64,000 bases of DNA from Ridgeia piscesae (Eukaryota > Annelida > Polychaeta > Sabellida > Siboglinidae), in contig JAODUO010000852.1 in the NCBI GenBank assembly GCA_025642075.2, positions 103,501-167,500 of the forward strand, written 5' to 3'. Under the pieces are notes generated by a model that saw only the letters and a list, made by a program, of their open reading frames with translations, was not told the DNA's origin and searched no databases. The translations under genes and the position numbers were made by a program. Shown in pieces: positions 49,549 to 63,999 of this stretch (position 1 is the stretch's first letter; each line of letters begins with the position of its first letter).

Positions 49549-52500
49549 TCAGGTGAGAAGGCGCGGCTCAATCAGTGACGGCCAAGCCAGGGACACCTGA
49601 AAGACATAGTAGAGTGATTTTATCACATGATAACTTTATAATGATCAAACTTTTGCTACATTCTGTCACAGCACTCGCACAGTAAATCATGTTAGGGACA
49701 AATCCTGGAAGACAACATTTACCAAGTGCAATGCCTGTGAATTGGTTGAGACAATGGTGGACTAGCAGAAGGAACTGTATTGCAGTGGGATGGATACTGT
49801 ATAATTGCCATTTTGTATTTATTTTACACCTAATGATTTTTCAAAGTTGTGAACTACATTTTTAACGCTGTAGTTGAATCAAAAGCTTAGTTTAGTTTTT
49901 TACATATTTTTATGTTTACGTTTTTACTTAAAAATAAAGACTAGGTTTTTAATGTGATGTCTGCTTTGAAACTAAGGGCAATTAACAGTTCCTGTGATCT
50001 GTTCAGAACCTGTGTGTGTGTGTGCGTGTGCGTGTGCGTGTGTGTGTGCCTGTACACACATATAATAATTATATATACTATATGTATCTATATACCTTTA
50101 GAATGTCCTCTTCTGTAGTTGTCAGTATTTCGTTGTCGTCTTCCACAACCAAGTCAAACTTCCCCGGCTTCCTCTCTGCTACAATGAGACAGGAAGGTGT
50201 CACACATATCGCTACAATAAAAATCCCAGTTCAATATCCATTGTGTCCACAACCCAGATCACATGGCTTGCCCCAGGTAGTTTACTCCTGTGTTTGTATG
50301 GTAAATTGGTTACCCAGTTGGTGTATACACTATACAATGAATGAACTAATATAATTATGGCTTGACTTTGATCAGGACAATTAATTGCTAGCAAGGACTC
50401 CAGTTCTCCACAACCTTGTTTTCCTTTCTGCTGCCACAACTTTGCATGCCATCAATAACGTAAAAGACATGGACGAAACCCCACATGGATGTAGGACAGT
50501 CCTAACATACACAACTCCCCGAGAAAAGATACATGTTAGAGATCGTATTTATATATGTACATTAATTACAATTAGCAATACCATTATTACAATTTTTTAT
50601 TTGTTAGGAGATAATCTTTGTGGACAGGTCAGTAATAAAATACTAACTACCAACTGTAGATACAGTCCAACTAAACACTGGCAGGACAACAAGGGCCTCA
50701 GTACTGTGCATCATGGAGTACATAGAGAAAATAAACTTGATATTTTGGCAGGTGCATTATTTCCAGAGGGGCTAAATCTGTACCCCAAGCACCATCCATA
50801 CCAATCTGCAGAGTATCTTAGATTATCTCAGATTACAAACACTGTTTTGTGGCAAACTGCAAGAAAGCACTCTTGTTCTGTTGTGTCTGACTTTGTTGGT
50901 TGTCCTCTGTCATTGCCGTTGTTTCATACTTGGACCGTGAATGATCTAAAGCCAGGACATTACCTCTCTGGCTGTCCCTTCAGAGACAACATGTCTTGTT
51001 ACAGTGAGAGTAAAACCTTAAAAGTGAACCACTGCCGACAGACAAAAGCCTAATTGATTGAGTTTATGAGCGGATTAGCGATTCATAGTGGCCTATTTTG
51101 AACACCACAAGCTGATCTGTTAGAAATAAGTATAGTAGAATAACCAAACCCATCTGAAAACTATGTGTAATATTTTTATAAAGTTCTTGCATTTGAAAAA
51201 GTCTGCAAAAATATATTTAATACTACTTAACAAATCGAGACGAAAAGTATAATGAACAAATTATTTCAAACCAGAAGATAAAACTATATTTAAATACTAG
51301 TAGTACACGTTAAACCACAATTTAATATGTAGCTGGTCGTTCAGCTGTAAGGTTCGAAATGATATCAAGCTGGAAGAAGTTTGTAATAATTTTTGGTTCA
51401 AGGGAAAGTTGTAACATTTCTGGAAATGCTGCTGTGGATCATAGCTTTATGTAGAGACACGTCCACCTATCATTTGGACAGGTAAAAACGAATATGGACG
51501 GGTAGAAATATGGGTGGACGGGTAAAAAAAATGAAGGAGCAAAAAAGGTCTTCCAAAACCATAGATATCTAACAGTTAACATCCATGTGTTCACCAAAAC
51601 GTGTGTGACTGACAATAATTTTATCCTGCATAAAGCCCTGTTGTGGCTGCATGATATCTATACCTGCATAACATGACAACGCACCAGTAGGCGTACCCAG
51701 CTTCTCAACTTCCAGTGTTTGGGTGGCTGGGTCATAACTGATCACCTGTGCCTCCTGTCAACACACAAACCACATCAGTAAACACTGTGGATAATATCAA
51801 AAACATATCAATATGTGCAGTGAACACATGACATATCAGTGAACAGATCCACTATACACAGACTACATTCAACACACAGTGAACACATGACATATCAGTG
51901 AACAGATCCACTATACACAGACTACATTCAACACACAGTGAACACATGACATATCAGTGAACAGATCCACTATACACAGACTACATTCAACACACAGTGA
52001 ACACATGACATATCAGTGAACAGATCCACTATACACAGACTACATTCAACACACAGTGAACACATGACATATCAGTGAACAGATCCACTATACACAGACT
52101 ACATTCAACACACAGTGAACACATGACATATCAGTGAACAGATCCACTATACACAGACTACATTCAACACACAGTGAACACATGACATATCAGTGAACAG
52201 ATCCACTATACACAGACTACATTCAACACACAGTGAACACATGACATATCAGTGAACAGATCCACTATACACAGACTACATTCAACACACAGTGAACACA
52301 TGACATATCAGTGAACAGATCCACTATACACAGACTACATTCAACACATAGTGAACACATGACATATCAGTGAACAGATCCACTATACACAGACTACATT
52401 CAACACACAGTGAACACATGACATATCAGTGAACAGATCCACTATACACAGACTACATTCAACACACAGTGAACACATGACATATCAGTGAACAGATCCA

Positions 52501-55500
52501 CTATACACAGACTACATTCAACACACAGTGAACACATGACATATCAGTGAACACATCCACTATACACAGACTACATTCAACACACAGTGAACACATGACA
52601 TATCAGTGAACAGATCCACTATACACAGACTACATTCAACACACAGTGAACACATGACATATCAGTGAACAGATCCACTATACACAGACTACATTCAACA
52701 CATAGTGAACACATGACATATCAGTGAACAGATCCACTATACACAGACTACATTCAACACACAGTGAACACATGACATATCAGTGAACAGATCCACTATA
52801 CACAGACTACATTCAACACACAGTGAACACATGACATATCAGTGAACAGATCCACTATACACAGACTACATTCAACACACAGTGAACACATGACATATCA
52901 GTGAACAGATCCACTATACACAGACTACATTCAACACACAGTGAACACATGACATATCAGTGAACAGATCCACTATACACAGACTACATTCAACACATAG
53001 TGAACACATGACATATCAGTGAACAGATCCACTATACACAGACTACATTCAACACACAGTGAACACATGACATATCAGTGAACAGATCCACTATACACAG
53101 ACTACATTCAACACACAGTGAACACATGACATATCAGTGAACAGATCCACTATACACAGACTACATTCAACACACAGTGAACACATGACATATCAGTGAA
53201 CAGATCCACTATACACAGACTACATTCAACACATAGTGAACACATGACATATCAGTGAACAGATCCACTATACACAGACTACATTCAACACACAGTGAAC
53301 ACATGACATATCAGTGAACAGATCCACTATACACAGACTACATTCAACACATAGTGAACACATGACATATCAGTGAACACATCCACTATACACAGACTAC
53401 ATTCAACACACAGTGAACACATGACATATCAGTGAACAGATCCACTATACACAGACTACATTCAACACACAGTGAACACATGACATATCAGTGAACAGAT
53501 CCACTATACACAGACTACATTCAACACACAGTGAACACATGACATATCAGTGAACAGATCCACTATACACAGACTACATTCAACACACAGTGAACACATG
53601 ACATATCAGTGAACAGATCCACTATACACAGACTACATTCAACACACAGTGAACACATGACATATCAGTGAACAGATCCACTATACACAGACTACATTCA
53701 ACACACAGTGAACACATGACATATCAGTGAACACATCCACTATACACAGACTACATTCAACACATAGTGAACACATGACATATCAGTGAACAGATCCACT
53801 ATACACAGACTACATTCAACACACAGTGAACACATGACATATCAGTGAACAGATCCACTATACACAGACTACATTCAACACACAGTGAACACATGACATA
53901 TCAGTGAACAGATCCACTATACACAGACTACATTCAACACACAGTGAACACATGACATATCAGTGAACAGATCCACTATACACAGACTACATTCAACACA
54001 CAGTGAACACATGACATATCAGTGAACAGATCCACTATACACAGACTACATTCAACACATAGTGAACACATGACATATCAGTGAACAGATCCACTATACA
54101 CAGACTACATTCAACACATAGTGAACACATGACATATCAGTGAACAGATCCACTATACACAGACTACATTCAACACACAGTGAACACATGACATATCAGT
54201 GAACAGATCCACTATACACAGACTACATTCAACACACAGTGAACACATGACATATCAGTGAACAGATCCACTATACACAGACTACATTCAACACATAGTG
54301 AACACATGACATATCAGTGAACAGATCCACTATACACAGACTACATTCAACACACAGTGAACACATGACATATCAGTGAACAGATCCACTATACACAGAC
54401 TACATTCAACACATAGTGAACACGTGACATATCAGTGAACAGATCCACTATACACAAAACTACATTCAACACACAGTGAACACGTGACATATCAGTGAAC
54501 AGATCCACTATACACAGACTACATTCAACACACAGTGAACACGTGACATATCAGTGAACAGATCCACTATACACAGACTACATTCAACACACAGTGAACA
54601 CGTGACATATCAGTGAACAGATCCACTATACACAGACTACATTCAACACACAGTGAACACGTGACATATCAGTGAACAGATCCACTATACACAGACTACA
54701 TTCAACACACAGTGAACACGTGACATATCAGTGAACAGATCCACTATACACAGACTACATTCAACACACAGTGAACACGTGACATATCAGTGAACAGATC
54801 CACTATACACAGACTACATTCAACACACAGTGAACACGTGACATATCAGTGAACAGATCCACTATACACAGACTACATTCAACACACAGTGAACACGTGA
54901 CATATCAGTGAACAGATCCACTATACACAGACTACATTCAACACACAGTGAACACGTGACATATCAGTGAACAGATCCACTATACACAGACTACATTCAA
55001 CACATAGTGAACACATGACATATCAGTGAACAGATCCACTATACACAGACTACATTCAACACACAGTGAACACGTGACATATCAGTGAACAGATCCACTA
55101 TACACAGACTACATTCAACACACAGTGAACACATGACATATCAGTGAACAGATCCACTATACACAGACTACATTCAACACACAGTGAACACGTGACATAT
55201 CAGTGAACAGATCCACTATACACAGACTACATTCAACACATAGTGAACACGTGACATATCAGTGAACAGATCCACTATACACAGACTACATTCAACACAC
55301 AGTGAACACGTGACATATCAGTGAACAGATCCACTATACACAGACTACATTCAACACACAGTGAACACGTGACATATCAGTGAACAGATCCACTATACAC
55401 AGACTACATTCAACACACAGTGAACACGTGACATATCAGTGAACAGATCCACTATACACAGACTACATTCAACACATAGTGAACACATGACATATCAGTG

Positions 55501-58500
55501 AACAGATCCACTATACACAGACTACATTCAACACACAGTGAACACATGACATATCAGTGAACAGATCCACTATACACAGACTACATTCAACACACAGTGA
55601 ACACATGACATATCAGTGAACAGATCCACTATACACAGACTACATTCAACACATAGTGAACACATGACATATCAGTGAACAGATCCACTATACACAGACT
55701 ACATTCAACACACAGTGAACACATGACATATCAGTGAACAGATCCACTATACACAGACTACATTCAACACATAGTGAACACATGACATATCAGTGAACAC
55801 ATCCACTATACACAGACTACATTCAACACATAGTGAACACATGACATATCAGTGAACAGATCCACTATACACAGACTACATTCAACACATAGTGAACACA
55901 TGACATATCAGTGAACAGATCCACTATACACAGACTACATTCAACACACAGTGAACACATGACATATCAGTGAACAGATCCACTATACACAGACTACATT
56001 CAACACACAGTGAACACATGACATATCAGTGAACAGATCCACTATACACAGACTACATTCAACACATAGTGAACACATGACATATCAGTGAACAGATCCA
56101 CTATACACAGACTACATTCAACACACAGTGAACACATGACATATCAGTGAACAGATCCACTATACACAGACTACATTCAACACACAGTGAACACATGACA
56201 TATCAGTGAACAGATCCACTATACACAGACTACATTCAACACACAGTGAACACATGACATATCAGTGAACAGATCCACTATACACAGACTACATTCAACA
56301 CACAGTGAACACATGACATATCAGTGAACAGATCCACTATACACAGACTACATTCAACACACAGTGAACACATGACATATCAGTGAACAGATCCACTATA
56401 CACAGACTACATTCAACACACAGTGAACACATGACATATCAGTGAACAGATCCACTATACACAGACTACATTCAACACACAGTGAACACATGACATATCA
56501 GTGAACAGATCCACTATACACAGACTACATTCAACACACAGTGAACACATGACATATCAGTGAACAGATCCACTATACACAGACTACATTCAACACATAG
56601 TGAACACATGACATATCAGTGAACAGATCCACTATACACAGACTACATTCAACACACAGTGAACACATGACATATCAGTGAACAGATCCACTATACACAG
56701 ACTACATTCAACACACAGTGAACACATGACATATCAGTGAACAGATCCACTATACACAGACTACATTCAACACATAGTGAACACATGACATATCAGTGAA
56801 CAGATCCACTATACACAGACTACATTCAACACACAGTGAACACATGACATATCAGTGAACAGATCCACTATACACAGACTACATTCAACACACAGTGAAC
56901 ACATGACATATCAGTGAACAGATCCACTATACACAGACTACATTCAACACACAGTGAACACATGACATATCAGTGAACAGATCCACTATACACAGACTAC
57001 ATTCAACACACAGTGAACACATGACATATCAGTGAACACATCAAAGATACTGTGAACACATCCAACACACAGCAAACGCTGCAAAAACACAACCTAGCGA
57101 ACATATACAATACACATCAGACACCCAAGATGACCCAACACACAGTGAATACATTCAACATGGAGTGAACACGACAAATAGACCACAAACACTGTAACTG
57201 TGTCAAAATACAGAGTGAATACCTGTGAATACAGTGAACTAATGTAGCTACGTCAGGACCCTCTCACACACTGCTACTGCGAATACATTTACTCCACGAA
57301 CAAGAGATTGGTAAGTGATGGTGGTTAAAATAATTCTAACCAAATCTTGTCAGAAACTGATCCATCTCTTGGACACAGTCAGAGATAAGTTCTCAAACCA
57401 GCACTGAAGCTGTGTAAACAGTAGTTAATGTACACATGACTGTCTGGAGCCCCCAGGTGATGTAGGGAGAAAGACAACCCAGTGGGTGCTACAAGACAAA
57501 CACCTCCATAACACAGTGTGATGAAGCCAAGTAAGTGACACGATCCAAGCCTGTCCACGCTGTATTTGTCCAAATACAATGACAATCCATGTCTTAAGAT
57601 AGTTTACTGCACTTCAGGCTGTCTTTACACATGTAAGAACAGAGACTGAAAGTTGACATAACAAAATAATGGACATACCCGGGGCGTGGGGGGAAGCAGC
57701 GGGTAGTATTTCACTGGGTACCAATAGGTAGGAGTAGTTTAGCTAGTTCAAGATTTTCTTACTGTTCAATTTTGCTTCATTATACTTTTTTCTCCGCTTT
57801 AATTAGTGGTGTCGTTTGCTATGTGCAGAATACGTACATAGTCAATATTGATTATGTTGAATAAATAAAATTCAATTCAAGTTTCTTGCTTACCCATTTG
57901 TTTTTTACAATGTAACTTAGTAAGCTAGTCAAATTAAATTGGTATCTCATTAATCACTAAGAATCATCTATAAATTGTATTGTTTTATATGTAAACTACC
58001 TTGAATAGTTTACCTAAATTTGGCACTATATTTAAACTTGTATATTCATTTATTAAATTCATTGTTTTTGTAAGCCTGGTAAACTGCCAGTGCAAGAACA
58101 TACCTTGTAGCTGGACACTTCTGGGTTGTAGGCCTCAGACAATTCTAGCAACTGCATCATAATAAAAAATACAATAAAAGCACTTTTAAAAGTATTTACT
58201 TTAATGTATCGAGAATAATGGCTGGGTGGATGGTGGCTATAACATTTATTTAGCTGAAATAGGTTTTTCATAGTGACATATTTAAGGCAATAATGTTAGA
58301 ATTTTAACACAATTATCTGAACACATCTGCAAAACTGGTAACACCAGAAAAGTGCATAAATTCGAAAACAATTACTGTACAATACATTAAATATTATTTC
58401 AAAAACCATGCAGATTATAGTGCAGTACCGGGTAGTTGAGTTAGGTTTATTTTCCCTACAGACAGCAGTGTACCTTGTAAGCAATCTTGTCCCCAGGTCT

Positions 58501-61500
58501 GGGCGGCCCGTGCAACATGTCACACAGACTGTAGTCTCTTTCTGTCACTGCCACTGCCACGGCAACATTCTGGTAAGAAATTATTTTGTACTAATAATTG
58601 TTGAATATAACATCAGTCAGAACCACAACTACATAAAATAATTTACATACAGCCAAATACATGGAATAATCTTGAGTAAATACTGCACTGTTAAATAAGT
58701 TTTACATAAAAAAATTAACAGTTTCATTACTGTTCTTGGCATTTCTAAATTTACCAACATGGTGTGGTCACTTGAAGGAATCCAGGACAAAACCCCAGCA
58801 GAAAAACCCGATAGACAAAACCCCAACCATTTATTGCAAATGTGGACAAAACCCAAATGGACAAAACCCCAACCAATTTTAGAACTTCACTGTGATCTCG
58901 GCCTAAGTGATCTCGGCCTGCTTCAGTGAACTCGGCCAGTGATCTCGGCCTGTGCGGCAGTGATCTCGGCCTATATAGCCAGTGATCTTGGCCCGTACAG
59001 GGAGTGATGTTCACCAATATAATGAAGTGATATTATGGTACAGCATATGCATCATGTTGCAAAAATATGCAATGCAATAAAGAAGCTATGACGATCAGTC
59101 GTTATTTCATTCTTATTTCTTGCCTATTGACAAATCTCCAAGTGTTATCATTGAACTTATTGAACCTGCAGTGCAACACAAATGTTGTGACGATCCGCAG
59201 CGATCTTGTTCTTATATATTGTCTACTCATAATTCACCAAGTTTTGAGCATTGAACCAATCTGTGTGAATGGATTATGTTTGATAGTCTTCTTCTAGGAA
59301 TCCAGTTTTACGTTGTTTAATGTTTGGAATTATAACTACGCAACTGAGTTATTAATGCAATACACACTAATAAAAAGGGTAGAATGCATGGTAATTTAAC
59401 TATTTCGCAATACTTCTTTTCTTATTGTTTATATTTTATTTGTGTTCGTTGGGAAGGTGAGAACATAACCGACTTCCAATTGTTGATAAGCTATATTGAG
59501 CACATCTTTTCAGTCAGTCTTTGGTGTATGGGCTGTGTGAATGTGTTTTGAGGCAGGCCATAGTAATCGGCTGTCTACTCGTGCATTGTATTATTGAGCA
59601 GATTCCTCCTTTCATGTTTTTTCTTTGATGTGTTAAGACGCATGGAAACAACGAACAGCAATTGACTTAGGCCTAACACCCTTAATGTTGTTTATTGTTT
59701 CTCAGACCCGTTACTTTAAAAGGTATAATCATTGCATGCAGCATAGATTTTATACTATTCCAGGACTCTGAGGCATCTCAATTACAATTTTTTTATTATA
59801 ATCGGAAACAGAAAACATGTATGATATCTTCCTCGCTTGAAACACACAGGAATGCGCGCATACACACAACACACATGCACGCACGTAAGTACACGTGCAC
59901 GCATGGGTCATGTAGCGAGTTCCAAGCAGGAAAATAGCATCCTTCAAGCAAAATTGTGAACTATTAGAAGAATCAACACTTAAAATTATATAATCAACTG
60001 TAAGCCCATCAAACTACAAACGCACAGGCATAAAATTAATGCAATGCAATAAAGACACTGTGACAATCATTTGTGAGCTAATCCTTATTTATTTCCTAAT
60101 AATAAAGTTATTAATGCAATACACAATAATGATAAAGGGTAGACGGCGTGGTAATTTGCTTCACAATAGTTTATATTAAATTTGATATGTATCCGTTGGG
60201 AGGTGCGAACATAATCGACGTGCTTTGCTATATTGGGCACATCTTTTCGTGTTGTTTCTTTGATTTGTGAATGTTTTGAGGCAGGTCATAGTAATCGGCT
60301 GTCTACTCGTGCACTGCGTTATAGAGCAGATTCTTTCTTTCATGCTTTTTCTTTGATTTGTTATGACGCATGGAAACAACGTACGACAATTGAGTTAACA
60401 CCCTTATTGTTGTTGTGTTGTTTATAGTTTTACAGCCGTTACTTTAAGCGAGGTAATCATCACGTAATGACATATAGAGATCAGACCGCAGAAAGCTTTA
60501 ATTTACTCAAAGCACTACACTTGTGTGAGAAATGCCTCCTTTTGATGCTTGCAAGTAACTATAAAAGAAATCCATTCTGCCTAATCCTTTTCTTCTGATG
60601 CCATCATTAAGGAGGAGCTGAGCAGATCTGGCGTGTCAAATTTGCCTCAGATATACACAGTACATGCCTGATGATATACACAGTACATGCCTGATGATAT
60701 ACACAGTACATGCCTGATGATACACACAGTGACTAAATGTTTTAACATAGATCTCCTACAAGAGAGAGTGAATTGGCATGCATTATTCTCAAAGTAAATG
60801 GTTTTGGACAAAGGTGAGAACACCACAACTGCAAGAGTTAGGTACCGTATTGTCACAATATGTAGTTGCAATGGGATTCCTTATTGAAAAGAAGTTATTG
60901 CTTCATCAGTTGCCGATTATGATAACAATAGTAATATTGATCCTGTAATACAACTAATAGATATGCTGACAGATAACAATAACAAAATAAAAAACATCAA
61001 AAACGGTTATCTCATTTCTATATTTTTGCTCCTATTTTTGGACTAATTTAACACTAATGAAAGCCATAATAGAATATAATAATAAAATGAACAGATGAAG
61101 AATGTTTTTGGTATAGAGCATTTTCCGAATAATGTTATCCTCTTGTATGTATGGACACACTGTGTATATAATTACGTTGTTATTATGTTTAGTGTCATAC
61201 ATCCAAGACACATGGATTGAGAGTCGTATATGGCCCCCAACCAGCTGGTCCGAGCACAAATGAAAGCAGTTAATATTTTCTTGCAAGTGTTAATTTAAAA
61301 GTAGACACATTTCACTTTGACACCATCAAGCCCTGTCATCTTCTGTCACTTCCATCCCAGCTGCACAAACAATTTAGTGTTTGAGAGAGAAGCAAAATAA
61401 ATAAAAACAGTTTACCAATAAAGCCGATTTGTTCAGCAGAATAGGGCACATTGGGTTTTTGTCAACATTTACAATAAGTGGCTGGGGTTTTGTTCGTTTG

Positions 61501-63999
61501 GTTTTTTGTCCTTGCTTGGTTGTACAGCTGTACTTATATTATTTATTTCGCTGTCCCACACTGACACACTGTCACAATTATTTGTTTGCAATAAATAAAA
61601 AAAAATTTCACCTTACCGGTGAAGTCACCAACTTTTGCACTGTGTCTGAAACGTCACTGCATGGAAGAGCCTTTGACGAGGGCTTCCCTCTGAAGAAGAC
61701 TTTCCCTCTGCCATCACTGTTTACGTGTTGGTCACCCTCTCTGCCTGCTTGGTTGTTTCGAGTATCTGGCAACCGTGGTGTAAACATCTCTGAATGCTCA
61801 GTGTCAGCATGTTGCACACCTATCATTGCACTCAAGGGAGCCCTGTTGTCTACACCAGCACAACGGCTGCCATTGGAGATAACATCACCGACCAACTGCG
61901 CCTCATCTCCGGACTTATCAGAGTCAAAATGTACATGACCATTCTGTACATTCTTAGCATGTTGTGACACCACAGGTCTCTGTACCATTGTCTGTGGAGG
62001 GAGCACAGGTCTCTGTACCATTGTCTGTGGAGGGGGCAAGTTCAAGTTGTTATCAGTCAGTGTGTCGTCTTGTGGTCTGCGCGGTTTGTGCCTGCGTCTA
62101 CGCTTCTTCTTGCTCTTCAAAGTGTTATCAACAACATCCTCCTCCGCACAGACACTGCCATCAGCTCCACCATGGCACTGCTTCACCGGGTCCATCTGCA
62201 TCTGCTTCAGACATTCTCTCTTTACAACTAGCTCTGTGACGAGACTCTTCTCTTTAATGTTGGCATCCACCAAACACTGTTCCATCTGATCTGCCACTGT
62301 CTGTATGGCATCTTGCTGCTGCATGGCTCCCTCCTCATCCTGTAGGTCTTCCTCTTTGAGTCCTGTCCCATTCAAACATGGCATCTTTTGTTTCACGGTC
62401 ACCTTGTTCTTTCTCAAAAGGTGTGCATGGCTTCTTGCTTCTTCATCAGAATCAGAATGATGTCTCTTACGTTTCTTCTTCTTCTTCTTTGTTGTCTGTT
62501 CAACTGCTGTCTCTTCTTCTGTACAACTCTGTAAGTCTGGCTGCTGTACTTCTGAGGTGTCTGTCAACTTGGGTGTAAGTGGAGCATGTGCCTCATTCTT
62601 GACTGTCTCTATGTCCTGAACGCTGCAAACAAAGATCACCACATGAATACTGGTTAACAAACTGGAACAAATTGATGTTTGTACATTACATATATGCAGT
62701 ACTTGTACACACACACCAGATTAGTTGCCCGACTGCAATGATCCAACAATTGAAACGGCATTCCCTATAACACTGCAGACATGCTAGGCTCACTATGATG
62801 TACAAAATTCAACATGGCTTAGTCGACATCCCTCTCAGTATATGCACCCACCCAGCATGGGGTTTCGCCAGTGTGCACCCACTGTGCCGAAACCCCACTG
62901 TGCCACAGAACATTTAGCTGCTGGGAACCCCTTACAACTAATGGTTCAATGCTCCCGGATACAAGCCTATGAACACTCCTTCTTTATAGCCACAATAGAA
63001 CCTTGGAACAAACCAACAGCCCAAACAGTAAATGCTCCCTCCACAGAGGCTTTCAAGCAGTGCATTTAGCTTGACAGCACTGCTGTGCTTAAAGTATCGT
63101 GACTGCTGATTTTAACATGCACTTGCACTTTTGTATAAACATAAAAATGTCAACATCATTATTATATTTTTTTAATCACAGGAGGGGTGATTTATGTACA
63201 AAATCAAATGTTTGGAAAAATTTACAAAAAAAATATTTTTTAAATTGCAGTTTAATTAATATTTCATCTATGTACTTGAAGGAAGAATCAAAGCATTTTT
63301 ATTAATTACTATTATCAGAAGAAAATAATAAAAGCAATTCTAAAGATTTATTGCCAAGATTAAATCTGTCTGAAGTGTCAATTGTTTTTACAAAAAAATG
63401 TGTGTGGTTTATATGCAAAATAATTACATCTTTATATATTTTTGCAAGCTGTCAGAAAACGTCATGAAATTTGTAACTTTAAAAAGTTTGCTAAATATTT
63501 CACTTAAATACATGAAACAACTATCACTATACTTCTAATAACAGGGGACATTAAATGATTAACAATATTTATTTTCCTAGTACCAAATTCATGCAGTACA
63601 CGGACACCACTTGTTTTGGATGACCCAGTTTGTATATGTGGTCAGCATGAGCACATTTAATTATACCACTGAACTAAGATATTACCATTTCTAGTCGTTA
63701 AATGATTAAAACATATGCATGCATGGGTTGTACCTGAGTAAATCATTTTCCCGTAAAATGCGTACGCTTTCCCAACTGGGCAAAAGAAAGTGGTCCAGAC
63801 ACAACTGAATCATGGAGTTGCTCGGTAAGTTAAATCGATTAACTATTTGCAGCTGTAAATCAGAAATTGTAGACAGAGTCGGGCTTTCCTGGACAAGCAT
63901 CCAGTATTTTCTAGACACTGTCCTGATAATCTGTTTGCCAATATCGAGTTTAATGCGGATTCTAACGCTCTCACGCGGCACTTCTCTGGGCGCTGCCAT
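49549..63999 (-). CDS. COIL: coilin, Cajal body scaffold, 7 exons
   Basis: Marker and scaffold protein of nuclear Cajal bodies, where snRNPs mature. Exons 1 to 7: 63734-63999, 61617-62622, 58474-58569, 58104-58151, 51664-51754, 50096-50178, 49549-49596. Phases agree, giving 545 codons (human 576). Exon 1 encodes the ubiquitin-like self-association domain (VRIRIKLDIGKQ through SVRILRENDLL). Exon 2 encodes a long acidic, low-complexity linker with two basic NLS-like clusters (KKKKKKRKRHH and KSKKKRRRRHKPRR). Exons 3-7 encode the Tudor-like C-terminal domain: RDYSLCDMLHGPPRPGDKIA, LLELSEAYNPEVSSYK, KPGKFDLVVED and LIEPRLL. The linker contains a 33-bp in-frame duplication, and the vertebrate RG box is not evident. 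The ATG sits in GATGGCAGCG, a YY1-like start, one base from the window edge. Introns 2 and 4 contain a large TIR element and a 59-bp satellite. Confidence 0.94.
50005..50055. repeat. (GT/GC)n microsatellite
   Basis: Imperfect GTGTGTGCGT run in COIL intron 6, about 40 bp from exon 6. Confidence 0.88.
50385..51053 (+). other. unrecognised 222-codon ORF antisense to COIL intron 5
   Basis: The longest non-repetitive, non-exonic open frame in the window. It includes a hydrophobic stretch (ICTLITISNTIITIFYLLG, about residues 56-74) and a Cys/His-containing C-terminal half (CGQVSNK, CPLSLPLFH, CPFRDNMSC). I recognise no domain. It may be a chance ORF, a processed fragment or part of an unknown element. 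There is no obvious promoter or poly-A tail. Confidence 0.25.
51821..57043. repeat. 59-bp minisatellite, about 88 copies, COIL intron 4
   Basis: 5.2-kb head-to-tail array, core CATATCAGTGAACAGATCCA. Near-identical units with a few variant positions: CACACAGTG or CACATAGTG, AACAGATCC or AACACATCC, and ACACATGAC or ACACGTGAC. The edge nearest exon 5 grades into its acceptor region (51755-51820, TCAACACACA and CATCAGTAAACA similarities). The far edge decays over 57043-57240. Confidence 0.97.
58782..61515. mobile_element. 2.7-kb element with inverted ends and internal duplication
   Basis: The left end (58782-58865) and the right end (about 61445-61515) are imperfect inverted copies containing GGACAAAACCCC words and CATTTATTGCAAATGTGGAC. 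Inside, a ~450-bp segment occurs twice in direct orientation (59340-59780 and 60105-60460), sharing TAGTAATCGGCTGTCTACTC and GACGCATGGAAACAACG. A cluster of AGTGATCTCGGCCT units lies at 58890-58995. No transposase was found. It fills most of COIL intron 2. Confidence 0.65.
60650..60725. repeat. 23-bp tandem repeat, about 3 copies
   Basis: ATACACAGTACATGCCTGATG units, inside the 2.7-kb TIR element. Confidence 0.9.
61971..62036 (-). repeat. COIL: 33-bp coding duplication in coilin exon 2
   Basis: Two tandem 33-bp copies encode PPQTMVQRPV twice in the disordered linker, in frame. Confidence 0.92.
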
